The notes below the pieces were generated by a model. That model was not told where the DNA came from. It worked only from the letters and a program-made list of their open reading frames with translations, and did no database searches. From CG2-30-40-21 sp043806395 (GTDB taxonomy: Bacteria > UBA9089 > CG2-30-40-21): a stretch of 6,922 nt of DNA. The DNA lies in NCBI GenBank assembly GCA_043806395.1, contig JAZDHC010000330.1, forward strand, positions 1-6,922. The letters are read 5' to 3'. Below, piece after piece: positions 1-5,550 of this stretch. Every line of letters begins with the position of its first letter. The stretch's first letter is position 1. The position numbers and the translations under genes are program-made.

Positions 1-4
1 ATAG

Positions 5-100
5 CTACTGCTTTGTGCCTAAATACATTTTTCTATTGACTGCAAGACATAATATTGCTATAATACATAAAACGAGCAGGAAAAGAACCATTGAGAGCAT
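5..100 (-). CDS. possible 31-aa single-pass membrane peptide
   Basis: A short minus-strand ORF starts at ATG 100 and stops at TAG 5-7. It encodes 31 residues: a hydrophobic stretch of about 20 residues (VLFLLVLCIIAILCLAV) followed by a basic NRK and a short polar tail, the layout of a one-helix membrane peptide. A minus-strand promoter-like site (147-177) lies about 40 bases upstream. Against it, no Shine-Dalgarno sequence precedes the ATG although other genes here have strong ones. The hydrophobic reading also continues upstream of the ATG back to a TAG, so this may be a decayed fragment of a longer membrane gene or a chance ORF. I do not recognise a family. It resembles small type I toxins only in general form. 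Confidence 0.28.
   Translation of the reverse strand: MLSMVLFLLVLCIIAILCLAVNRKMYLGTKQ
36..64 (+). promoter_or_regulatory. sigma-70-type promoter, plus strand
   Basis: TTGACT (36-41) and TATAAT (59-64) are separated by exactly 17 bases, close to the housekeeping consensus. Transcription would start near 71 and run towards the sigma-factor gene, leaving a leader of about 300 bases. It would also run antisense to the 5' half of the possible small ORF at 5-100. Confidence 0.6.
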
Positions 101-117
101 AACACAGACAAGTAGTG

Positions 118-147
118 TTGCACTTGCTACTGGCTAACAAGTTGCAA
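118..147 (+). other. stem-loop in leader or antisense RNA
   Basis: TTGCACTTG (118-126) pairs with CAAGTTGCAA (138-147) through nine base pairs with a single bulged base and an 11-base loop. It lies just downstream of the plus-strand promoter and partly overlaps the minus-strand -10 box at 147-152. There is no T-tract immediately after it, so it is not a clear terminator. Confidence 0.35.
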
Positions 148-177
148 TTATACCACATATTTTTAATCTTAACTCAA
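147..177 (-). promoter_or_regulatory. extended -10 promoter, minus strand
   Basis: On the minus strand, TGGTATAAT (complement of 147-155) is an extended -10 element. A TTGAGT (complement of 172-177) lies 19 bases further upstream, a slightly long spacer that the extended -10 could compensate. Predicted transcription starts near 140 and runs left into the possible small ORF, converging on the promoter at 36-64. Confidence 0.35.
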
Positions 178-374
178 ACACGCTCATCCTCAAAATTGAA
201 TCCACCTCTTAGAGGAGATTATATCCTAAATGGCTGTAATAGTCAACCATATTTTTTGGTCAATTTATCTTTTCAGGTAAGTGATATAGGATAATCTGAC
301 CCATTACAAAAAAATATGTAATTTTTTTGCCTTGCCGATTGTCTAAATAAATATAAAGGGATGGAAAAAAGATA
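178..374. other. AT-rich leader before the sigma gene
   Basis: No convincing gene is seen here. An 11-bp interrupted inverted repeat (216-228 with 287-297) encloses about 58 bases. A run of AT-only pairing follows: CAAAAAAAT (307-315) with ATTTTTTTG (321-329). This stem ends in a T-run and could be a weak terminator or attenuator, but it lacks G:C pairs. TATAAA at 352-357 and GTCTAA at 341-346 are possible -10 boxes without a matching -35. A four-codon ORF at 361-375 overlaps the sigma start as TAATG. Confidence 0.3.
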
Positions 375-899
375 ATGAACACACAAAAAGAACATACCGT
401 ACCTTTTGAAATTATTTTTGAACAGTATAAAGAAAAGATATTTAGATTGATTTATAGATTAACAAATAGCTATGAAGAGGCAGAGGATATTACGGCAGAT
501 GTTTTTGTTGCAGCTTATAAATCATATGCAAATTTTCAAGGCAAGTCTGAGGTTTATTCATGGTTGTATCGAATAGCCCTTAATCATTGTACTAACAACC
601 TGATAAGAGATAAGAGAAGGAAAAAAATGATTGTCTTGCTAAATGATCCTACTAAAGAAGATGTCATTAGCATAGACGATGAGCTTGTAAAAAAGGAAAA
701 AGAGGGATGGGTTAGAGAAATAATTAATAACTTGTCGGAAAAATATAGGAATGTTATTATCTTAAGAGAGATGGAAGGCTTGAATTATGAGAAAATCGCA
801 AACATTTTGAATATTTCTAAACAGACTGTAGGGATTCGGTTACTGAGGGGAAGAATGATGTTGAAAAAAAGATTGGAGGTAAAAAAAGATGAGATGTAA
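375..899 (+). CDS. ECF-family RNA polymerase sigma factor
   Basis: A 174-residue sigma-70-family factor of the extracytoplasmic-function class, which directs core RNA polymerase to a dedicated promoter set when released from its anti-sigma factor. Region 2 spans about residues 12-84: FEQYKEKIFRLIYRLTN, then the acidic EEAEDITADVFV core helix, then YSWLYRIALNHCTNNLIRD, the -10 recognition helix. Region 4 spans about 115-168, with LSEKYRNVIILREMEGLNY and a helix-turn-helix (EKIANILNISKQTV) for -35 binding. The linker is short, with no region 1.1 or region 3, as expected for ECF factors. ATG 375 has only a weak GGGATGG-type site upstream. The 3' end overlaps the anti-sigma gene by 11 bases, supporting translational coupling. 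The exact ECF group and target promoters cannot be assigned from sequence alone. Confidence 0.95.
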   Translation: MNTQKEHTVPFEIIFEQYKEKIFRLIYRLTNSYEEAEDITADVFVAAYKSYANFQGKSEVYSWLYRIALNHCTNNLIRDKRRKKMIVLLNDPTKEDVISIDDELVKKEKEGWVREIINNLSEKYRNVIILREMEGLNYEKIANILNISKQTVGIRLLRGRMMLKKRLEVKKDEM

Positions 900-1374
900 A
901 GAGGCAAAGACATTGTTTTCTTTTTATATGGATAACGAGTTAGGTTTGGATAAAATAAATAGCTTAAAGAAACATCTGGCAAATTGTCCCGTGTGCTGCC
1001 AGGAAACTCAACAGATACAAGCAACAAAAGGAGTTATGCAAGATGTGCTTGCCAATCAAAAAATTCCTGCCCTTTTGGCTAATTTTGACAGAAAATTTTA
1101 CAGAAGGATAGAAAAAAAGTCTTTGACTTGGGAATGGCTGTTTTCATATCCAGCTCGTTTAACCGCCGCCATACCTCGTTTAGCAATAGGAAGTGTTGTG
1201 GCAGCAATGGTATTTATTGGGGTTATAGCAATCCATCCAGGGGATAAGAAGATATCATATGGTCAAAAGGATTTACCCTTGATAGTAAAACAAACCCTAT
1301 TCATGGCTGAAGAGATTGAGCAAAAAAAAATATTGGATAATCAGGCAAGGGAGATGTTGGAATGTATACTATAA
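889..1374 (+). CDS. membrane-anchored zinc-finger anti-sigma factor
   Basis: This 161-residue protein most likely binds and silences the sigma factor encoded just upstream. The N-terminus carries the ZAS/zf-HC2 zinc motif H29-x3-C33-x2-C36, with Cys3 as the likely fourth ligand, inside a helical region typical of cytoplasmic sigma-binding domains. One transmembrane helix lies at about residues 98-115 (LAIGSVVAAMVFIGVIAI), followed by a roughly 45-residue C-terminal tail predicted to be periplasmic. That tail is short and would not hold a folded sensor domain. GGAGGT at 875-880 precedes ATG 889 at good spacing, and the start overlaps the end of the sigma gene. The last two bases of the stop codon belong to the left arm of repeat A copy 1, so the repeat may have set the present C-terminus. 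The function is inferred from motif and position. Confidence 0.9.
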   Translation: MRCKEAKTLFSFYMDNELGLDKINSLKKHLANCPVCCQETQQIQATKGVMQDVLANQKIPALLANFDRKFYRRIEKKSLTWEWLFSYPARLTAAIPRLAIGSVVAAMVFIGVIAIHPGDKKISYGQKDLPLIVKQTLFMAEEIEQKKILDNQAREMLECIL

Positions 1375-1524
1375 GTAAGCGTTCAGCTATCAGTAGTCAG
1401 CTTTCAGCTATTACAAGGCATTACGCCACAAAAAGCAGGAAGTCGTAATGTTAGGAGATCCTTCTTTTCCCTTGACTTTATGATCTGGGCTTTCTGCTGA
1501 TAGCTGATAGCTGAACGCTTACTT
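1373..1524. repeat. repeat family A, copy 1 (152 bp)
   Basis: The ends are a perfect 21-bp inverted repeat (1373-1393 with 1504-1524). The left arm is four tandem heptads of the form TCAGNNN (1383-1410). The right arm is three heptads of the form NNNCTGA (1494-1514). Between them lies a unique core that shares CAAGGCATTAC (1414-1424) and GGAAGTCGTAA (1438-1448) with copy 2 at 4317-4509. No transposase is encoded and no obvious target duplication is seen. It could be a non-autonomous element or a structured RNA. Confidence 0.85.
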
Positions 1525-1632
1525 GTAATGCTTTTGCCGGCAAAAATTGTGTGAGCTCATGAGGATTTTAGGAAATCAGTGTGAATGCCAATGTTGATGG
1601 AGGTGATTGAATTTAAGTTATGTCCGATTTTT
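1525..1632. other. intergenic stretch with TTTTGCCGGCAAAA palindrome
   Basis: Between repeats A and B no gene is convincing. A perfect 14-bp palindrome, TTTTGCCGGCAAAA, sits at 1532-1545. A strong SD-like GGAGGTGA near 1600 is followed by ATG 1620 but opens only a six-codon ORF, ending within the 12-bp direct repeat. The stretch may hold the original promoter region of the gene at 1855, but I cannot place -35 and -10 boxes with confidence. Confidence 0.3.
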
Positions 1633-1840
1633 TCGAATAATATCGACCTGTACAGTTAAAATTATCCGCAGATTACGCAGATTTCACAGATTATCAGAAA
1701 AATAAGGAAGAAAAATCTGAAAGGCACTGTAGTAATGTACTCAGGCTATAGCATGCCTCTGCAATTTCTTTTAATCTGCGATTTCTTGCGAAATCTGCGG
1801 ATATATTCTCTGTTTCTAATTGCACAGGTCGAATAATATC
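1633..1840. mobile_element. repeat family B, MITE-like element with direct repeats
   Basis: A core of about 184 bp (1645-1828) is bounded by perfect 12-bp direct repeats, TCGAATAATATC, at 1633-1644 and 1829-1840, which look like a target-site duplication. The core ends are inverted: CCTGTACAGTTA on the left against TAATTGCACAGG on the right. Inside them are longer imperfect arms, 1662-1692 and about 1772-1802, carrying ATCCGCAGATT/AATCTGCGGAT. There is no ORF for a transposase, so any mobility would depend on an enzyme elsewhere. It sits directly before the ribosome binding site of the gene at 1855. Confidence 0.7.
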
Positions 1841-1854
1841 AAAGGAGGTTTGCT

Positions 1855-3018
1855 ATGCGTAAGATTAATTTGTGGATTTTATTGTCAGTGATGATGATTT
1901 TGTGGACAGGTATCGCCAGAGCAGATGATCGTTCTGAGTTTCGATCTGAGGTTTCTGCTGATAGGGCAAGGGAAAGTTATCAATCAGCCCTTGCTAATGA
2001 GGAACGAATTGGTGAGTATCAACTGGAAAAAACTATTACGGATGTGCATGGACAACGGGTAAGAATAGAGGAATACCTGTTAAGGCCAGCACCGGATCAG
2101 ATTAAATTCTTAACCCTTAATACCAGGGCAAATAGATTTGATTATGGTTATCAGACATTTACCTTTGGTAATACAGAGGGTGGTAAGGATGTGAGTTCAA
2201 AAAGTTTGGAAGAATTGAGTATGGCAATGTGGATGTGCTATGGAGAAGAGTTTCCTGCATATTGGCTTACAGATTGCGATATGAGGCTTTCCAATACTAT
2301 TGATCGGGTGGATGTGAATATGGATATTGGTAAGCCGATTAAGATTACGATTGCGATGGATGAAGTGTTTTTGCCTGTTGTTGATGAAGGATCTGGAGAA
2401 TCTTTGCCTGTTGATGAAGGATCTGGAGAATCAGAGTTGCCACCATTCATTCCTTTTTCTTTTTATGTCCCATCCTTTATGAAAGGTGGATTATCGATAA
2501 ATGGTAACCAAAAGGAGACATTCTCATATAGTATCTCAGCAGATGGCGAAACAGAAACAATCATAGAAAGCTATATTACTTCTACGGGGATGCAGGAGGC
2601 AGTATGCCATGTATCTAATAGAAATGATACAGAATATGTAGAACCTACATACAACGAAGCTGTTCTGCCGGAATATCCAGACTCCCCTGACTTTGGAGAT
2701 ATGATGTGTTATTCAGAGAAAACTAACTATAAAGATGGCACATGGGTGGAATACAAGGAGTATATGATTGATGACCAGGGGAAGGTGCTAAGATGGGATG
2801 ATTTTGGATACTCTCCATGTGAAGAAACTGAAGATGTTAGTGAAGATGTTAGTGAAGAGCAGGTTGTGATAAATGTGATAGATGTTATGCAAAGCTATCA
2901 GCAACCAAATACAGAGATGATTATCAGTGCCTCTGAGTTTGAGGGAAGGGATATCGATCTTGTAATTGCTCCTATGCAAGGTCCTGATGGAACGCCTATC
3001 GGCATGTTTATGTGGTAA
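1855..3018 (+). CDS. secreted protein of unknown function, possibly LolA-like
   Basis: A 387-residue exported protein. Residues 1-23 form a Sec signal peptide (MRK, hydrophobic core, ARA cleavage site before DDRSEF). AGGAGG at 1843-1848 fixes ATG 1855. After the signal, residues about 35-110 (RARESYQSALANEERIGEYQ, then GQRVRIEEYLLRPAPDQIKF) have the alternating strand pattern and charge layout of LolA/LppX-like or DUF1571-like domains that follow some anti-sigma genes; this resemblance is weak. An acidic Ser/Gly linker at residues 173-193 is an in-frame duplication (VDEGSGES twice). A second acidic duplication, EDVSEDVS, lies at 326-333. Five cysteines are scattered through the mature part. 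There is no lipobox, so it is probably periplasmic or secreted. It lies downstream of the anti-sigma gene but is separated by repeats A and B, so co-transcription is uncertain. Confidence 0.8.
   Translation: MRKINLWILLSVMMILWTGIARADDRSEFRSEVSADRARESYQSALANEERIGEYQLEKTITDVHGQRVRIEEYLLRPAPDQIKFLTLNTRANRFDYGYQTFTFGNTEGGKDVSSKSLEELSMAMWMCYGEEFPAYWLTDCDMRLSNTIDRVDVNMDIGKPIKITIAMDEVFLPVVDEGSGESLPVDEGSGESELPPFIPFSFYVPSFMKGGLSINGNQKETFSYSISADGETETIIESYITSTGMQEAVCHVSNRNDTEYVEPTYNEAVLPEYPDSPDFGDMMCYSEKTNYKDGTWVEYKEYMIDDQGKVLRWDDFGYSPCEETEDVSEDVSEEQVVINVIDVMQSYQQPNTEMIISASEFEGRDIDLVIAPMQGPDGTPIGMFMW
2371..2433 (+). repeat. in-frame tandem duplication in the linker
   Basis: Two adjacent units, 33 bp (2371-2403) and 30 bp (2404-2433), both begin TTGCCTGTT and continue with GATGAAGGATCTGGAGAATC. 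The first has an extra GTT codon. They encode LPVVDEGSGES and LPVDEGSGES, an acidic flexible linker. The near-identical codons point to recent slippage or unequal recombination. Confidence 0.85.
2830..2853 (+). repeat. 12-bp tandem repeat encoding EDVS twice
   Basis: GAAGATGTTAGT occurs twice in a row without mismatch, followed by a further GAAGAG. It adds a second acidic segment (EDVSEDVSEE) near the C-terminus of the secreted protein. Confidence 0.85.
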
Positions 3019-3042
3019 AATACTTAGTTGACTTTGTGGTTG

Positions 3043-3072
3043 GTAAGGGCGGTTCGTATGAGCCGCCCTTAC
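3043..3072. repeat. repeat family C, GTAAGGGCGG stem-loop
   Basis: GTAAGGGCGG (3043-3052) pairs perfectly with CCGCCCTTAC (3063-3072), and two further pairs (one G:U) extend the stem inwards. No T-tract follows on either strand, so it is not a standard rho-independent terminator. Its form matches the dispersed G/C-rich palindromes of the GTAGGGGCG…CGCCCCTAC type known from many bacterial genomes. It begins 25 bases after the stop at 3018. Confidence 0.75.
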
Positions 3073-3105
3073 ACAGGTTAAAAAAATATAAATTGGAGGT
3101 ATTAA

Positions 3106-4314
3106 TTGAAGAAGATCGGTATTATAACAATCTTATGTGTATTGCTTGTGTCCCCTGTCTGGGCAAAAATAAAGGTTCTGCCATTGGTTGATATTAAACT
3201 AACCGGTGGCAGTTCGTCATTTGAGAGCAGGGATGCTTCATTTAGAGGGAATCTTGATCTTAGCCTTGTTCCTGTAGTAAAATTTAACCAGAAGCTTTCC
3301 TTGCTGCCTCAGTATCAAGGTAAATACACAGGAAGCAAAGGGGCAACCGAGCTTGAGGGTGGCGGTAAACTTCATCAAAAGGAACAGGAGCATTCCCTCT
3401 CGTTTAAGCTTATCAATAAGATTAATAATGGGTTAGAGATTAAAAGCAAGGCAGGCTACAAATCTCTAACCTTGAGGGAAACTATGGATGAAGACTGGGG
3501 TAAAGGAATATTCGATTATAATAAAGCAATTGCTGCATTGGAATTAGAGAAGTTATTTCTCAAAAAACAGCTGCATGGAAACCTGAAGGGTTGTTATGAA
3601 TATTATCAAATCAGGTTTCCTAATTATGAATCTTTGGCATCAAAATCTGCTGAATGGAAAGAGCTATCAGGGAAAAAACCATTGGATTATAATGTCCATG
3701 GGATATTCTTAGCCTCTAATATCTTTGTTACCCCTAAAACTCGTGGCGGTCTGGATTATAATTACATACATAAGGAGTATACCGATCAATTGGTTGTTAC
3801 TGAACAAGGCAGCTTTTCTTCAGATAAAAGAAAGGATGATATTCATGAGGCAAAACTTAGCCTGACTCATATCCTGCCAGAAAAAGCAAAGACTTTCTTA
3901 AAAGCCTCTTATGGTTTTAAGATAAACAAGTCTACTCAAAATAATTATGATTCTGATATAAACAGAAAAAAGAGTTTTACCCCCAACTTTTATGGGTTTA
4001 CAGAACATAACTTTAGTCCACAGGTTACATTGGGTTTGCAAAAGAATGCAAACCTTACCTTAGCCTGCGGATATGCTTGCAAAAAGTATACGGATCGAGA
4101 CATGCAAAATAAAAACGGGGTATATCAAAATGAAAAGCTGCATTCAGAAACATATTCCTGCAGGGTGCAATTGTCATATCCTATGAGCAAAGGATTCTCC
4201 TTAGAAATAGGTGGTGACACTAATCACACAAAATCAAACATGGCTTATGAAAAATTTTATAATTATAATTATAATTGCCAGAGTTATTCGGTGGGTATTG
4301 GGTATCAATATTAA
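3106..4314 (+). CDS. probable outer-membrane beta-barrel protein
   Basis: A 402-residue exported protein read from a TTG start, chosen because GGAGG at 3095-3099 lies six bases upstream and the product opens with a clean signal peptide (MKKIGIITILCVLLVSPVWA, cleavage after Ala20). The mature chain is a long succession of amphipathic strands with polar turns, for example LSLLPQYQGKYTG, NGLEIKSKAGYKS, RGGLDYNYIHKEYT and FSLEIGGDTNHTK. It ends in YSVGIGYQY, with the C-terminal aromatic residue expected of barrels inserted by the BAM machinery. Tyr, Lys, Asn and Gly are abundant. No plug, POTRA or enzyme motif is seen, so pore, structural or adhesin roles remain open. Repeat C precedes it and repeat A copy 2 begins three bases after its stop codon. 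Confidence 0.75.
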   Translation: MKKIGIITILCVLLVSPVWAKIKVLPLVDIKLTGGSSSFESRDASFRGNLDLSLVPVVKFNQKLSLLPQYQGKYTGSKGATELEGGGKLHQKEQEHSLSFKLINKINNGLEIKSKAGYKSLTLRETMDEDWGKGIFDYNKAIAALELEKLFLKKQLHGNLKGCYEYYQIRFPNYESLASKSAEWKELSGKKPLDYNVHGIFLASNIFVTPKTRGGLDYNYIHKEYTDQLVVTEQGSFSSDKRKDDIHEAKLSLTHILPEKAKTFLKASYGFKINKSTQNNYDSDINRKKSFTPNFYGFTEHNFSPQVTLGLQKNANLTLACGYACKKYTDRDMQNKNGVYQNEKLHSETYSCRVQLSYPMSKGFSLEIGGDTNHTKSNMAYEKFYNYNYNCQSYSVGIGYQY

Positions 4315-4316
4315 GG

Positions 4317-4509
4317 GTAAGCGTTCAGCTATCAGCCTTCAGCAGTCAGTTTTTGCAAGGCATTACAACATAAAAGGAGGGAGCCCCTTTGGCAGGGGTA
4401 GTACCCATGGCAGAGGAAGTCGTAAAGTCAGGAACGCCTTATTTTGCCTTGATTTTATGGTCTTGAGCTTTCCACTGATAGCTGATAGCTGATAGAGCTG
4501 AACGCTTAC
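4317..4509. repeat. repeat family A, copy 2 (193 bp)
   Basis: This is the second copy of the element at 1373-1524. The outer 14 bp are perfectly inverted (4317-4330 with 4496-4509). The left arm has four TCAGNNN heptads (4325-4352). The right arm has CCACTGA, two TAGCTGA units and a nine-base TAGAGCTGA (4472-4501). The core shares CAAGGCATTAC (4356-4366) and GGAAGTCGTAA (4415-4425) with copy 1. It carries about 35 extra bases between those blocks (within 4367-4414) that contain short hairpins, including GGGTAGTACCC. Confidence 0.85.
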
Positions 4510-4523
4510 AATGCGAGGTGTCT

Positions 4524-5531
4524 ATGTTGCGACATATTATTTGGGTTTTACTTTTTATTTTCTGTATCGTGCCAGAGGTTTGGGCAGAGAAGATAATCAC
4601 TATCGTATCTCCCTCTGTTTCAATCACTCAAGGTGCAGAGCAAACAATAAAGGGGATAGTGGCAAGATCATCTGTTAAGAAAATATCCCTTGTGCAGGAG
4701 GTATTTCTGTCTGATGGTGATAAAAGGATAGAACCATTAATAATTCCTGTGGAAAATGGAAAATTTCAAGGATCAATAATATTATCACCTGGATTGAATA
4801 TTATTACCATCAAGACATTAGATACAATTTCCTCACACGAGACATTTCTTCCTATATTTTTGACTCATCCCAAAAAAAAGATCATTGAAAAAAGGTTTGG
4901 TAAGACAAGCCCCATTGTTTTTACCTCTCCTGAGGGGGTAAAATTTAATACGACACCTGTAATCAAGGGTGTGGTTACGGATCCATTAATTAAAGAAATA
5001 ATTGTGGTGATGATGAATTTGCCGGCATCTTTGCTTTTAAGCAATAATATAGAATCTGAATCTTATATCCCCCAAACAATAATCTGTAAAAAAGTGGCTG
5101 TAAAAAACATGAGCTTTAGTTTTTTGAGTACATTGGATGAAGGACCAAATATAATTTTGGCTAAACCCTCATCTCCAAAGGCAACCATAGAAACAATCCA
5201 ATATAAGGTTATGGTTTGCGAGAAAGAATCTATGAAAATATATCTGGATGCGCCAGAATTAGAAAAAAATAAGGTTATTATCGCTGGAAAAGTGCTGGAT
5301 GATTCCATTAAGAATGTAAATATCAAAATTTATGCCCTTGTAGAGGATATAAAAGAAGACAGGGAATACCTGAAAACAATTACAGAAAAAACCATAAAGG
5401 TTAATAATGATGGAACATTTAAGATGACTGCTCAATTGGAAAACAACCGCTATATCATCAAATCCTCTCCAACCATTGTAGTTACATCTGGTAAGGAAAG
5501 AGCAACAAAGACATTGATTAAATGGTGGTAA
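4524..5531 (+). CDS. secreted protein with Ig-like repeats
   Basis: A 335-residue exported protein. A GTG at 4518 also opens the frame, but it lies inside the Shine-Dalgarno sequence GAGGTG (4515-4520), so ATG 4524 is the better start. A signal peptide (MLRHIIWVLLFIFCIVPEVWA) is followed by about three beta-sandwich-like modules. Module one is about residues 22-105 (ITIVSPSVSITQG, then VENGKFQGSIILSPGLNIITI). Module two begins near 130 (FTSPEGVKFNTTPVIKGVV). Module three begins near 240 (KVIIAGKVLDDSIKNVNIK, then VNNDGTFKMTAQL). The pattern 'SP…G-V…dG-F…L-pG-N-I-V' resembles Ig-like modules of the glucodextranase domain B type, which usually bind or space surface proteins. There is no catalytic motif and no lipobox. 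The product ends IKWW. It probably acts in the periplasm or at the surface; any partnership with the upstream beta-barrel is inferred. Confidence 0.75.
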   Translation: MLRHIIWVLLFIFCIVPEVWAEKIITIVSPSVSITQGAEQTIKGIVARSSVKKISLVQEVFLSDGDKRIEPLIIPVENGKFQGSIILSPGLNIITIKTLDTISSHETFLPIFLTHPKKKIIEKRFGKTSPIVFTSPEGVKFNTTPVIKGVVTDPLIKEIIVVMMNLPASLLLSNNIESESYIPQTIICKKVAVKNMSFSFLSTLDEGPNIILAKPSSPKATIETIQYKVMVCEKESMKIYLDAPELEKNKVIIAGKVLDDSIKNVNIKIYALVEDIKEDREYLKTITEKTIKVNNDGTFKMTAQLENNRYIIKSSPTIVVTSGKERATKTLIKWW

Positions 5532-5550
5532 TAAATGGGGATAAGACCCA

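Noticed and set aside
230..280. 16-codon ORF (ATG GCT GTA…) in the leader of the sigma gene
   Set aside because: The purine-rich stretch lies too far upstream for a normal ribosome binding site, and the short AT-rich peptide has no repeated codons typical of an attenuator leader.
332..357. Promoter directly before the sigma gene (TTGCC… with TATAAA)
   Set aside because: Spacing between possible boxes is 14 or 19 bases and no GAAC-type ECF -35 is present.
1620..1637. Six-codon ORF after a strong GGAGGTGA
   Set aside because: The spacing is long and the peptide is too short to support. It may be what remains of an upstream start region disturbed by repeat B.
4211..4492. ORF running through repeat A copy 2
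   Set aside because: It begins out of frame inside the beta-barrel gene and is mostly translated repeat sequence.
1376..4510. Repeat A heptads as a CRISPR array
   Set aside because: The units are seven bases with no spacers of regular length, and the two arms are inverted relative to each other.
4518..4523. GTG 4518 as the start of the Ig-module protein
   Set aside because: It lies inside the Shine-Dalgarno sequence GAGGTG; ATG 4524 is better spaced.
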